Shown: positions 11,288 through 19,437 of the stretch, in pieces | Layout: every line of letters starts with the position of its first letter | How positions within the stretch are numbered: the first letter of the stretch is position 1 | Assembly: GCF_009380215.1 (NCBI RefSeq) | Contig: NZ_WHUG01000003.1 | Span: 62,001 to 126,000 of the forward strand | Length of the DNA: 64,000 nt | Source: Rugamonas aquatica | GTDB lineage: Bacteria > Pseudomonadota > Gammaproteobacteria > Burkholderiales > Burkholderiaceae_D | Reading direction: 5' to 3' | Notes under the pieces: generated by a model | What the model saw: the letters and a program-made list of their open reading frames with translations, nothing else | Databases searched by the model: none | Told to the model about the DNA's origin: nothing | Made by a program: the position numbers and the translations under genes

Positions 11288-11845
11288 TCAGCGGCGTTCG
11301 AAGCGGCGGTCGGGGATGAACCAGATCATCGCCACCACCACGTAGATGGCGAAGCCGGCCATCGGCACGAGCAGGGACATACCGATGCCGATCAAGTACA
11401 GCAGAGTGGACAGCTTGCCCTTGCGGTCCTTGCCCAGGGCGACGCGCAAGGCTTCGTTGTTGGCGGCCAGGCACTTGGCCAGCACGAAGTAAGCGATGCT
11501 GGACATGAACAGGATGAAGCCATAGCAGGCCAGCGGCAATGCGGCGAAATGGTTCTCGCCGACCCAGCTGGTGACGAACGGCACCAGCGACAGCCAGAAC
11601 AGCAAATGCAGATTGCCCCACAGCGCGCCGCCGGTGACGTGGCTGACGGTGTGGATCAGGTGATGGTGGTTGTTCCAGTAAATGCCGACGTAGATAAAGC
11701 TCAGCACATAGCTGAGGAACACCGGCCACAAAGGCTGCAACGCCGCCCAGTCCGCGCCATGCGGCACCTTCAGTTCCAGCACCATGATGGTGATGATGAT
11801 GGCGATGACGCCATCGCTGAATGCCTCCAACCTACTCTTGCCCAT
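11288..11845 (-). CDS. TMEM175-family (DUF1211) potassium-channel-like membrane protein
   Basis: 185 residues with about six predicted membrane segments, one TMEM175 repeat. The family signature RLEAFSDGVIAIIITIMVLE is at the N-terminus; the FSD motif lines the pore in characterised bacterial homologues, which form K+-permeable channels. The histidine-rich NNHHHLIH segment after the second helix is also usual in this family. It converges with the plus-strand DUF3617-like gene, the stops being one base apart. Ion selectivity is inferred from the family only. Confidence 0.85.
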   Translation of the reverse strand: MGKSRLEAFSDGVIAIIITIMVLELKVPHGADWAALQPLWPVFLSYVLSFIYVGIYWNNHHHLIHTVSHVTGGALWGNLHLLFWLSLVPFVTSWVGENHFAALPLACYGFILFMSSIAYFVLAKCLAANNEALRVALGKDRKGKLSTLLYLIGIGMSLLVPMAGFAIYVVVAMIWFIPDRRFERR

Positions 11846-11881
11846 CTATTCTCCTATGTTGTGCCTACGCTTGCCGGTGGA

Positions 11882-12187
11882 TTAGACCGTCAGCGCAAGG
11901 GGCTTGATCTGCTTGGCGATGGTCTTGCCGGCCAGGGTCTCGGCGACACGTAAGTCATACGCACTTTGCAGATTCAGCCAGCCTTGAGCCTCGCTACCAA
12001 AATAGCGCTCCAGGCGCAGGGCTGTATCAGCCGTCACGCCGCGTTCGCCTTTGGTGATTTCGCTGAGGCGCGAGTAAGGAACACATAAGGCCAAAGCCAC
12101 AGCGCGTACGCTCACGCCCATGGGCTTGATGTAGTCCTCTAACAGGATCTCGCCCGGGTGGACAGGACGCATGCCGTTCTTAAACAT
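11882..12187 (-). CDS. higA: HigA family antitoxin (HTH, XRE type)
   Basis: 101 residues. ATG 12187 is preceded by GGAGTG seven bases upstream; the TTG at 12205 directly after the toxin stop is less likely. Typical HigA start MFKNGMRPVHPGEILLEDY, then a helix-turn-helix (VRAVALALCVPYSRLSEIT) and TADTALRLERYFG. It neutralises the HigB toxin and represses the shared promoter. Toxin gene first, antitoxin second is the usual higBA order. Confidence 0.9.
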   Translation of the reverse strand: MFKNGMRPVHPGEILLEDYIKPMGVSVRAVALALCVPYSRLSEITKGERGVTADTALRLERYFGSEAQGWLNLQSAYDLRVAETLAGKTIAKQIKPLALTV

Positions 12188-12201
12188 AGTGCACTCCGAG
12201 T

Positions 12202-12471
12202 TCAATGTGGGTCTTCGATCAGCACATCATACGGGCCGTTCTCGCCCCACTTGAAGGTCAGACGCCACTGATCGTTGATACGGACATGCCAAGCGCCGTT
12301 GTACTCCTTCAGATCGTTACCCGGCGGAACTGTCATGAAGTTCAACGAGGGAGCCGCATCGAGTTGGGCCAGCTTGCGCTCAGCTGCACTCTTGATGTTG
12401 ACGAACCTACGGCTCTTGCCCGTGGTAAAAAGAGCCTCGGTGTCGAGGCATCCAAAGGATTGGATAGGCAT
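12202..12471 (-). CDS. higB: HigB/RelE family toxin
   Basis: 89 residues. Core pattern GKSRRFVNIKSAAERKLAQLD, then PPGNDLKEYNGAWHVRIND and WRLTFKWGENGPYDVLIEDPH, as in the HigB-1/RelE mRNA interferases that cut ribosome-bound mRNA. First gene of higBA; the antitoxin start lies 14 bp after its stop. The likely operator is a perfect palindrome just upstream (12485-12502). The toxin appears intact. Confidence 0.9.
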   Translation of the reverse strand: MPIQSFGCLDTEALFTTGKSRRFVNIKSAAERKLAQLDAAPSLNFMTVPPGNDLKEYNGAWHVRINDQWRLTFKWGENGPYDVLIEDPH

Positions 12472-12484
12472 CTGAAAATTTTAT

Positions 12485-12502
12485 CCGTTATCCGGATAAC
12501 GG
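12485..12502. promoter_or_regulatory. Palindromic operator of higBA
   Basis: CCGTTATCCGGATAACGG is a perfect 18-bp palindrome starting 14 bp upstream of the higB start codon. Position and symmetry fit an autoregulatory site for the HigA helix-turn-helix dimer. Binding is inferred. Confidence 0.7.
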
Positions 12503-12569
12503 TCAATCAGGCGGGACTTTTCCCGCGTCTGGCCGATGATCATCGTGAGCTACAAACCATGACAGTCTG

Positions 12570-12995
12570 TTAGCTGCGCAAAAGCTGGCATCGAAGGCCG
12601 AAATGCGAGGCAGCCTTCGACATGGTTTGATCGAAGGTCCACCGTTCGGCCTGATATGCTTGGACCATCGCCAAATGCAGTGCGTCGCCTGCGCGAAGGC
12701 CGGTCTGCCATCCATCCAGCATATATGCCGCCATGCGATGGTCGTTGTCATCGACCGCAAGCCGGACTAGCGCTGGCGCAACGAGGTTTGCAAAGGCATC
12801 GACGACCTTCCGTGCTCCACGTCGCGTGATGGCCTTGCGCCGAACCTGTATGCCCAGTGCAGACAGCAACTCCACTTCCGTCCAACTGCTAAATGCCAAG
12901 GCGTCGCCAGGACTGGTCATCAGACGTTCCGCGAGTTGACTGCCGGATTCTGGAAGCAGGAAAGCCATCAACACACTGGTGTCGATATACCGCAT
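12570..12995 (-). CDS. PIN domain toxin (VapC-like ribonuclease)
   Basis: 141 residues. PIN-domain acidic residues are recognisable: Asp near the N-terminus (MRYIDTSVLMAFL), Glu in SSWTEVELLSAL, Asp in LRAGDALHLAMVQ and a last Asp in WTFDQTMSKAA. These would bind Mg2+ or Mn2+ in an RNase active site, as in VapC toxins. Its start codon overlaps the stop of the small upstream gene in an ATGA junction, typical of translationally coupled antitoxin-toxin pairs. The target RNA is unknown. Confidence 0.88.
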   Translation of the reverse strand: MRYIDTSVLMAFLLPESGSQLAERLMTSPGDALAFSSWTEVELLSALGIQVRRKAITRRGARKVVDAFANLVAPALVRLAVDDNDHRMAAYMLDGWQTGLRAGDALHLAMVQAYQAERWTFDQTMSKAASHFGLRCQLLRS

Positions 12996-13144
12996 CAGAA
13001 GCGATCCGAGTCGCGCATTTTGCGTATGAATTCGGCTGCCGGCTCGCCCAGATAACGAATGCCCGCCCGATGTTCGGTCAAGCTTGGGACTTGCTGGCGG
13101 GGCGGGTCGCTTTTCTGGATGGTCACTAGATCATAGCACCCCAT
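12995..13144 (-). CDS. Small putative antitoxin of the PIN module
   Basis: 49 residues from ATG 13144, or 43 from GTG 13126 (VTIQKSDPPRQ). The frame is open further upstream, but the extension is rich in Pro/Arg/Cys and runs into a hairpin, so it is not believed. The C-terminus (GEPAAEFIRKMRDSDRF) is a charged helix of the kind that wraps a PIN toxin. No DNA-binding fold is obvious. The antitoxin call rests on size, the ATGA overlap with the toxin, and gene order. Confidence 0.55.
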   Translation of the reverse strand: MGCYDLVTIQKSDPPRQQVPSLTEHRAGIRYLGEPAAEFIRKMRDSDRF

Positions 13145-13165
13145 GGACTCGCCGTCCCGGCCGCA

Positions 13166-13190
13166 GGCGGGCCTTGGATCAAGGCCCGCC
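13166..13190. terminator. Perfect 11-bp stem hairpin between lipoprotein and antitoxin genes
   Basis: GGCGGGCCTTG (13166-13176) and CAAGGCCCGCC (13180-13190) pair perfectly around a 3-base loop, 7 bp past the stop of the DUF2846 lipoprotein gene. On the minus strand there is no T-run after it; on the plus strand TCACTTTTA follows. Probably a transcription barrier for the lipoprotein gene, but direction is unclear. Confidence 0.5.
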
Positions 13191-13196
13191 TCACTT

Positions 13197-13649
13197 TTAT
13201 TGCAACGCCGATTGGATTTGCGCGCACTCGGCAACAGCTTTTTTACCGACTTCTTCCGCCACAAGTTGCAGCTTCGAACCGCCCGACATCAGGCCCATTT
13301 TCACTTCCTGCCACACATAGTAGAGCTTGCCAACTTCGGTGTTGACGGTCAGTTCGGACCCGGTACCCTGGGAAGTGATTGTATGCGCGCCAGCTGGCAG
13401 ATCGAACTTGAAGAAGGAATTCGGTCCGGTGTTGCCGGCCAGTTTGCCATCAACCGTGACTGGCATGGACAGCGCCGCACCCAGGGTTTCGTTGCGATAA
13501 ACATAGACTTGCGACGTTGCTGGGTTTGGCTTGAACAGCTTCGACTCCGCATCAACGGTTGCAGGCGCTTTGTTGATGCTTGCGCACCCGGTCATAACGA
13601 GGACAGAAACGACGACTGCGAGTTTTTTAACTAAGCTGTAGTTGGACAC
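13197..13649 (-). CDS. DUF2846 domain lipoprotein
   Basis: 150 residues. Signal peptide with lipobox VMTGC, then NKAPATVDAESKLFKPNP and a beta-rich domain (SQVYVYRNETLGAALSMPVTVDGKLAGN...SFFKFDLPAGAHTI) that fits DUF2846, a PEGA-like surface or periplasmic domain of unknown role. Single-gene unit: an AT-rich upstream stretch of about 120 bp and a strong hairpin downstream. Confidence 0.85.
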   Translation of the reverse strand: MSNYSLVKKLAVVVSVLVMTGCASINKAPATVDAESKLFKPNPATSQVYVYRNETLGAALSMPVTVDGKLAGNTGPNSFFKFDLPAGAHTITSQGTGSELTVNTEVGKLYYVWQEVKMGLMSGGSKLQLVAEEVGKKAVAECAQIQSALQ

Positions 13650-13766
13650 TGGTTTTCCTAAAGGTGAGGTAGATCATTGAAATTACCTGCCAAAAAACTA
13701 TAAATTTAGCAAGTATTTCATTATACCAACACTATTCCACTTGCACAGTGGCGCTAGCCGCCGGCC

Positions 13767-14213
13767 TCACTCGCGTATCTCAGGCTCGACCAGTTGCGCC
13801 AGCAGCACCAGCGATTCCTGCCAGCCCAGATAGCACGCCTCCACGGGAATCACCGCCGGGATGCCTTCCTGTACCACCTTCACCTCCACGCCGCAGAACA
13901 CGTCGCGCAGCGTCACCGTGGTCTTCATCACGCCCGGCAGATTCGGATCATCGAACGTGCCGGTGTAGACCAGGCGCTCGTTCGGCACCAGCTCCAGATA
14001 CTCGCCGCCGAAGCTGTGCTGCCCACCGGTGGTGAAGTTGGTGAACGACATGCGGTAACTGCCGCCCACCCTGGCATCCAGCGCATGCACGGTGTTGGTA
14101 AAGCCATGCGGCGGCAGCCACTTGGCCAGCGCGGCGGCATCCAGGAAGGCGCGGTAGACGCGATCGGCCTTGGATTTGAAAACGCGGTGCAGTTGTACGG
14201 TATTCGTAGTCAT
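13767..14213 (-). CDS. SRPBCC (AHSA1/START-like) family protein
   Basis: 148 residues from ATG 14213 (MTTNTVQLHRVFKSKADRVYRAFLDA). The frame is open 31 codons further upstream, but that part is Arg-rich and not family-like. Conserved AHSA1 features: AALAKWLPPHGF, GGSYRMSFTNF, GEYLELVPNERLVYTGTFDDPNLPG and the C-terminal GWQESLVLLAQLVEPE. These proteins have a helix-grip hydrophobic pocket; the ligand cannot be predicted. It is monocistronic. Confidence 0.88.
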   Translation of the reverse strand: MTTNTVQLHRVFKSKADRVYRAFLDAAALAKWLPPHGFTNTVHALDARVGGSYRMSFTNFTTGGQHSFGGEYLELVPNERLVYTGTFDDPNLPGVMKTTVTLRDVFCGVEVKVVQEGIPAVIPVEACYLGWQESLVLLAQLVEPEIRE

Positions 14214-14390
14214 GATCGTTGCTCCTGTGAGTGTAGAGGACGTCCCTCCAGCCCTACGACGAACGACGCCCCGATAATTCGACACGCGCGATGACGGCCG
14301 TCGCACCTATCCTATCCTGCCCGTAATGGACATGGAACGACTTTGCACCTATCCTGCCTGTTTTCAAATATGAAACATTAAGGATACGCT

Positions 14391-16025
14391 ATGGCCCAGA
14401 CTTTTTCCACCAGACGCTTGCTGGCTGCGACACTGGGCATCGCGGTCTCGCTGGGCACCTGCGCCGCGGATACGCCCAAGCTCGGCACTGCGGATTTCCA
14501 GGGCTGCGCCAAACCGGTCTGGCCCAAGGAGTCGCTGCGCAAGGAACAAACCGGAACCGTCACACTGGCCTTCCTGATCGGCACCGACGGCGGCGTCGCC
14601 GATGCAAAAGTCACCCGCTCCAGCGGCTTCCCGCTGCTGGACGACGCGGCAGTGGCCGGCCTGCGTTCCTGCCGCTTCAAGCCCGGCATGGTGGACGGCA
14701 AGCCCGTCAGCGCCTGGCAACAGATGCAGTACGTCTGGACGCTGGACGGCCCGTCCTCATTGAAGCCCGACCTGGCGGCGGTCAACCAGTACCGCGACGC
14801 CGCGCTGGCCGGCGACGCCGATGCGCTGTACCAGCTGGCCAAGGCCTACAGCAACGGCGAAGCCAACCAGGCCGTCACGCTGGGCCAGTTCCGCACGATG
14901 CTGGATCACAGCCTGCCGGAAGCACAGTACCTGCTGGGCTTGCGGCTGGCCACCGGCCACAGCGCGCCGACCAACCAGGTCGAAGCCGCGATCTGGTATC
15001 ACAAAGCCGCCGAAGCCGGCCACGTGCAAGCACAGGTTGAAACAGGCTACCGCTATGAACACGGCAAAGGCGTCACGCAAGACTACGCGCAGGCGATGGA
15101 CTGGTATCTGAAGGCGGCCGAGCAAGGCGACCATCAGGCGGAAAACAATATCGGCCTGTTGCACGCCTACGGCCGTGGCGTGCCGCTCGACCGCGCCGTC
15201 GCGGCCGAGTGGTACCGCAAGGCGGCCGAAGGCGGCCATGCGTGGGGCCAGGCCAATCTCGGCATGTTCTACCTGTACGGCCGGGGCGTGGAGAAAGACC
15301 TGCCGCTGGCGCAGCAATGGCTGGAACGGGCCGCGGCCCAACACAATCCCGCCGCCGAGCGCGATCTGTCCTCCATGTACCTGCGTGGCGAAGGCGTGTT
15401 CCACAGCGACGAGGAAGGCGCCCGCTACCTGCGCCAGGCAGCGCAGGACGGCGACACCTCCTCGCAAATCCGCTGGGGCATCGTGCTGACCTACGGCCTG
15501 CTCGGCGAGAAGGCCGATCCGGTTCAGGGCCTGGCGTTCCAGCGCACCGCCGCCAAGACCGGCAACGCCGTCGCCCAGAACAACATCGGCTATGCCTTCG
15601 AAATCGGCAGCGGCGTGGCGCAGGACTATGCGGCCGCGCGCGACTGGTACACGCGCGCCGTCGCCCAGGGCAACGGCAACGCGCAGGCCGCGCTGGGCGG
15701 CATGTATGAACAGGGCAAGGGCATGGCCAAGGACTTGAGCAAGGCGGCCTCGCTGTACCAGGCTTCCGCCGCGCAAAACAATGCGGACGGCCTGTATCGC
15801 CTGGCGATGCTGACCGAGGCCGGCCGCGCCGTGCCGAAAAGCGCGTCGGACGCGGTCGATATGTACCGGCGTTCAGCCGAGCTGAATTTCCTGTCCGCCA
15901 TGCGCCGCCTCGCCACCGCTTACGAAAAAGGCGAGCTGGGACTCAAGCCGGATGCGGCGCAAGCCCAGCAGTGGCGGGAGAAGGCCGAGCAACGGGCCGC
16001 CGCCCCGCGATTCGTCTTCCGCTAA
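14391..16025 (+). CDS. TonB C-terminal domain fused to Sel1-like repeats, exported
   Basis: 544 residues; AAGGA six bases upstream of the ATG supports the start. Signal peptide ending near GTCA-ADT. Residues ~35-125 form a TonB C-terminal domain (KPVWPKESLRKEQTGTVTLA, GFPLLDDAAVAGLRSCRFKP). Residues ~140-530 hold about nine Sel1-like repeats with the A.WY.KAAE.G...AQ..LG..Y..G.GV pattern, a helical protein-binding solenoid. There is no membrane helix beyond the signal peptide, so unlike true TonB it cannot itself connect to ExbBD; a periplasmic scaffold is more likely. Isolated gene. Confidence 0.85.
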   Translation: MAQTFSTRRLLAATLGIAVSLGTCAADTPKLGTADFQGCAKPVWPKESLRKEQTGTVTLAFLIGTDGGVADAKVTRSSGFPLLDDAAVAGLRSCRFKPGMVDGKPVSAWQQMQYVWTLDGPSSLKPDLAAVNQYRDAALAGDADALYQLAKAYSNGEANQAVTLGQFRTMLDHSLPEAQYLLGLRLATGHSAPTNQVEAAIWYHKAAEAGHVQAQVETGYRYEHGKGVTQDYAQAMDWYLKAAEQGDHQAENNIGLLHAYGRGVPLDRAVAAEWYRKAAEGGHAWGQANLGMFYLYGRGVEKDLPLAQQWLERAAAQHNPAAERDLSSMYLRGEGVFHSDEEGARYLRQAAQDGDTSSQIRWGIVLTYGLLGEKADPVQGLAFQRTAAKTGNAVAQNNIGYAFEIGSGVAQDYAAARDWYTRAVAQGNGNAQAALGGMYEQGKGMAKDLSKAASLYQASAAQNNADGLYRLAMLTEAGRAVPKSASDAVDMYRRSAELNFLSAMRRLATAYEKGELGLKPDAAQAQQWREKAEQRAAAPRFVFR

Positions 16026-16073
16026 TCCGGGCGGCTCGGCTACACTGCCGTCTTGTACCGGAGAGGATCAAGT

Positions 16074-16541
16074 ATGGAAAATTACGCCGAGCTGCTGGAA
16101 ACCCTGGCGCTGCAGGAAAAGGAATTGCAATTCACCACCTTCACCAGCGACACCGCGCTGGCGCTGGGCCTGAAAGTGATCGAGCTGGCCAGGCAGCGCG
16201 ACAAGAGCGTCACGGTCAACGTGACCGTCAACGGCAAGGTGCTGTTCCATCACGCGATGCAGGGCGCCACGCCGGACCAGGCCGACTGGATACGCCGCAA
16301 GAGCAATGTGGTGACGCGCTTCGGCCGCTGCTCTTTCCACATCGGCACCGATTATAAAAACCGCGGCGTGGTCTTCGAGGACGTGAAGTATCTGGACCCG
16401 AAGGAATACGCGCCGTACGGCGGTTCCTTCCCGGTCGTGGTCAGGAATGTCGGCCTGATCGGCACGGCCACCGTCTCCGGCTTGCGCCAGGCGGAAGACC
16501 ATGCGATCGTGGTCGAGGCGCTGCGGGCCGTGCTGGCCTGA
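16074..16541 (+). CDS. UPF0303 / HbpS-like heme-degrading-domain protein
   Basis: 155 residues from ATG 16074, which has GGAGAGG seven bases upstream; an ATG seven codons earlier lacks that spacing. Family pattern: SDTALALGLKVIELARQRDKS, VTVNVTVNGKVLFHHAM, then ADWIRRKSNVVTRFGRCS and GGSFPVVVRNVGLIGTATVSG. HbpS/GlcG-like proteins bind heme or small ligands; the precise role of the UPF0303 branch is not known. It follows the Sel1 gene by 48 bp. Confidence 0.85.
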   Translation: MENYAELLETLALQEKELQFTTFTSDTALALGLKVIELARQRDKSVTVNVTVNGKVLFHHAMQGATPDQADWIRRKSNVVTRFGRCSFHIGTDYKNRGVVFEDVKYLDPKEYAPYGGSFPVVVRNVGLIGTATVSGLRQAEDHAIVVEALRAVLA

Positions 16542-16757
16542 TCAGTAATGCGGCGGCGGTTCGTGCGCCAGGGCGCCGCCGCCTCCGCTGCTTTGCGCCT
16601 GGTCGCGCACATGCTGGACCAGCGCCGCGCACATCTGCTCCAGCTTGTCGATCTGCTGCTGTTGCTCGTAGACGCGCTGGTTCAGCGACTCCACGATGTG
16701 TTCCTGGTGCGCCAGTTTGATTTCAATATCGATGAAGCGGTCTTCGGTGGTGCTCAC
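16542..16757 (-). CDS. slyX: SlyX family protein
   Basis: 71 residues from GTG 16757, chosen because AGGGAG stands seven bases upstream; another GTG eight codons earlier is possible. SlyX signature: EDRFIDIEIKLAHQEHIVES, LNQRVYEQQQQIDKLEQ, and a Pro/His tail ending PPPHY. A short coiled coil of unknown function. It ends directly against the stop of the convergent UPF0303 gene. Confidence 0.88.
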   Translation of the reverse strand: MSTTEDRFIDIEIKLAHQEHIVESLNQRVYEQQQQIDKLEQMCAALVQHVRDQAQSSGGGGALAHEPPPHY

Positions 16758-16803
16758 GGCATACTCCCTGCTGGAAAGCACGCATTCTACAGCCTCAGTG
16801 GCC

Positions 16804-17259
16804 TCACTTGAGATAGACCCCGCCGCAGACCACCATATCGTCTTCCGGTACGCAATACATGGCCTTCGGTTCTATCTGGCCGCTGGTCGGATTGGTGAAC
16901 TTGTAGTCCTGCCAGAACGGCTGCTTTTTCTTCGCCAGCTCGACGCGCTCCTTGACGAAGGCCTTGCCGTCGACGTCCTTAATTTCCATCAGGTTCTTGC
17001 CGATCATCTTGGCGTTGGCGCCGTGCGCGCGCACCACGCCGTCGAGGCCGTACACGGTCAGGTACAGGTCGCGGTCGCTGAACTGGCCGTCCTTCTTGTT
17101 GATCTCGGCGTAGGTTTTGTCCTTGCCATTGGCCTTCAAAAACTTCAAGCCCTTGTTCACCATCGCCTCGGCTTCCGGCTTGGTGGCGAACTCTGCGGCG
17201 TGTGCCATCGGCAGCAGCGCGCAGGCGAAAACGAGAGACGCAATGAGTTGGGTACGCAA
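16804..17259 (-). CDS. Periplasmic single-Cache-domain protein
   Basis: 151 residues with a signal peptide (cleavage near AHA-AEF). The mature part matches a stand-alone Cache_2 sensor domain: EAMVNKGLKFLKANGKDKTY, DLYLTVYGLDGVVRAHGANA, MIGKNLMEIKDVDGKAFV and a C-terminal VCGGVYLK. Such domains bind small ligands in receptors; soluble versions usually hand the signal to a membrane partner, and none is encoded nearby. It is 65 bp downstream of rep on the same strand. Confidence 0.85.
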   Translation of the reverse strand: MRTQLIASLVFACALLPMAHAAEFATKPEAEAMVNKGLKFLKANGKDKTYAEINKKDGQFSDRDLYLTVYGLDGVVRAHGANAKMIGKNLMEIKDVDGKAFVKERVELAKKKQPFWQDYKFTNPTSGQIEPKAMYCVPEDDMVVCGGVYLK

Positions 17260-17324
17260 GGATCACCTCCGTTGGTATCGCGCCAGGACGGCACATGCCG
17301 ATGCTAGCACAAACACCCGCCGGA

Positions 17325-19385
17325 TCAGGTCTTCGGTGTGGTTAATAGTTCCTTCATTCGTGCCAGCCGCTCTTTCGGCGTCATCACTTCGGACTCGGCC
17401 GGCACGGCGGTGCCGACGTCGAGTTCCATCTCCTTGATGAAGCGCGACGGATCGCAATGCACCTGCTCGCCGGCGCGCTTGCGCTTCTTGCACCAGGTGA
17501 TCTGCAGCGTGCGCTGCGCGCGCGTGATGCCGACGTACATCAGGCGCCGCTCTTCCTGCACGCGGGCGGCGATGGTCTCGGCCGGCGCATCGGCATCGCC
17601 CTTGTGCGGCAGGATGCCTTCCTCGACGCCGACCAGGAACACGTGCGGATACTCCAATCCCTTCGACGCGTGCAGCGTCGACATGCGCACCGCGTCCGGG
17701 TCTTCGTCCTGGCCTTCGAGCATGGACATCAGCGCCACCATCTGCGTCAGCTCCAGCACGTTCTTCTCTTCGCCGTCGCGGTCCTTGCCGCCACGGCCGC
17801 GCTCCTTCAGCCAGTTGGTGAACTCCAGCACGTTCTGCCACTTGCCCTGGGCCGCGCGCTCATCGAACATATCGTACAGATAGGATTCGTAGTTGATCGC
17901 TTCCAGCAAATCGTCCAGCACCTGGGCCGCGTTGTCGCCGCTGCCGCTCGGGCCGGGCCGGCTGGCGCGCGCTTCGAGGTTGTTGATGAAGTTGCAGAAG
18001 TCGCGCAGCGGGCCCAGCTGACGGTCGGTCAGCAGGGCTTCGATGCCGCCCTTGAACACCGCCTCGAACAGCGAGCACTGCCATTGCCCGGAGAAGGTGC
18101 CCAGCGTTTCCATGGTCGACTGGCCGACGCCGCGCCGCGGCGTGGTGACGGCGCGGATGAAGGCCGGATCGTCGTCGGTGTTGGCCAGCAGGCGCAGGTA
18201 GCTGATGATGTCCTTGATCTCGGCCTTGTCGAAGAAGCTCTGGCCGCCGGAGATCGTGTACGGAATCCGTTCCTTGCGCAGCGACTGCTCGATGATGCGC
18301 GCCTGGTGGTTGCCGCGGTACAGGATGGCGTAGTCGGACCACTTGTTCTTGCGCTCGAAATGGTCGGCCGAAATCATGATCGCCACCTGCTCGGCTTCCT
18401 GGTCGTCGTTGGCCATGCCCAGCACCTTGATCGGCTCGCCGAGGCCGTGCTCGGACCACAGCGATTTCTCGAACAGCTTGGGGTTGTTGCCGATTACCGC
18501 GTTGGCCGCCTGCAGGATGCGGGTGGTGGAGCGGTAGTTCTGCTCCAGCTTGATGACCGCCAGGTCGGGGAAGTCGGTCTGCAGCGTCTTCAGGTTTTCC
18601 ACCGACGCGCCGCGCCAGGCGTAGATCGCCTGGTCGTCGTCGCCCACGGCGGTGAACATCGGCTTCTTGCCAACGCCCGTCACCATCAGCTTGACCAGCT
18701 CGTACTGGCAGGTGTTGGTGTCCTGGTACTCGTCCATCAGCAGATAGCGCAGGCGGCGCTGCCACTTGTCGCGGATCGGCTCGTTGTTGCGGAACAGTTC
18801 CACCGGCAGGCGGATCAGGTCGTCGAAGTCCACCGCCTGGTAGGCCGACAGCGTGGCCACGTAGCTGGCGTAGATGCGCGCCGATTGCGCCTCGTCCTCG
18901 TCCTTGGCCTTGTCCAGCGCGATCATCGGATCGACCAGGCCGTTCTTCCACAGCGAGATGTCGGTCTGGATGCGCCGCACCACCTGCTTGTCGGTGGTGA
19001 TGGCCAGGTCCTGGATCAGCGAGCCGCAATCGTCGGCGTCCATGATGGAGAAGCGGTCCTTGAGGCCGACGCCGTTGGCTTCCTGGCGCAGGATCTTCAC
19101 GCCCAGCGAGTGGAAGGTCGACACCGTCAGCTGCTTGGCCTGGCGCGGCTGCTTGAGCAGCTTGGCGATACGCTCCTGCATCTCCAGCGCGGCCTTGTTG
19201 GTGAAGGTCAGCGCGGCGATGGTGCGCGGATCGTAGCCGCGGTCCTCGATCAGGTGGGCGATCTTCTGGGTAATCACGCGCGTCTTGCCCGAGCCCGCTC
19301 CGGCCAGCACCAGGCATGGGCCGTCCAGGTACATGACGGCCTCGCTTTGCGGGACATTAAGACCGAATTGGGGGGCTTTGGACAT
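17325..19385 (-). CDS. rep: ATP-dependent DNA helicase Rep (UvrD family)
   Basis: 686 residues, normal for Rep. Motif I LAGAGSGKTRVITQKIAHLI is near residues 27-46, motif II DEYQDTN, then GDDDQAIYAWRGA and VRMSTLHASKGLEYPHVFLVG (motif V). A 3'-5' superfamily 1A helicase that removes protein barriers in front of the replication fork and restarts stalled forks. The AIYAWRGA form favours Rep over UvrD. It ends in a Thr/Lys tail. Intact and apparently transcribed alone. Confidence 0.93.
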   Translation of the reverse strand: MSKAPQFGLNVPQSEAVMYLDGPCLVLAGAGSGKTRVITQKIAHLIEDRGYDPRTIAALTFTNKAALEMQERIAKLLKQPRQAKQLTVSTFHSLGVKILRQEANGVGLKDRFSIMDADDCGSLIQDLAITTDKQVVRRIQTDISLWKNGLVDPMIALDKAKDEDEAQSARIYASYVATLSAYQAVDFDDLIRLPVELFRNNEPIRDKWQRRLRYLLMDEYQDTNTCQYELVKLMVTGVGKKPMFTAVGDDDQAIYAWRGASVENLKTLQTDFPDLAVIKLEQNYRSTTRILQAANAVIGNNPKLFEKSLWSEHGLGEPIKVLGMANDDQEAEQVAIMISADHFERKNKWSDYAILYRGNHQARIIEQSLRKERIPYTISGGQSFFDKAEIKDIISYLRLLANTDDDPAFIRAVTTPRRGVGQSTMETLGTFSGQWQCSLFEAVFKGGIEALLTDRQLGPLRDFCNFINNLEARASRPGPSGSGDNAAQVLDDLLEAINYESYLYDMFDERAAQGKWQNVLEFTNWLKERGRGGKDRDGEEKNVLELTQMVALMSMLEGQDEDPDAVRMSTLHASKGLEYPHVFLVGVEEGILPHKGDADAPAETIAARVQEERRLMYVGITRAQRTLQITWCKKRKRAGEQVHCDPSRFIKEMELDVGTAVPAESEVMTPKERLARMKELLTTPKT

Positions 19386-19437
19386 CGGGTGACGATCTGG
19401 CTAGGGAACAGCCAGTCATTGTACAGCCCCCGGCCGC

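Noticed and set aside
13265-13634. Plus-strand frames opposite the DUF2846 lipoprotein
   Set aside because: The minus-strand gene has a clear lipobox and domain; the plus frames are shadows.
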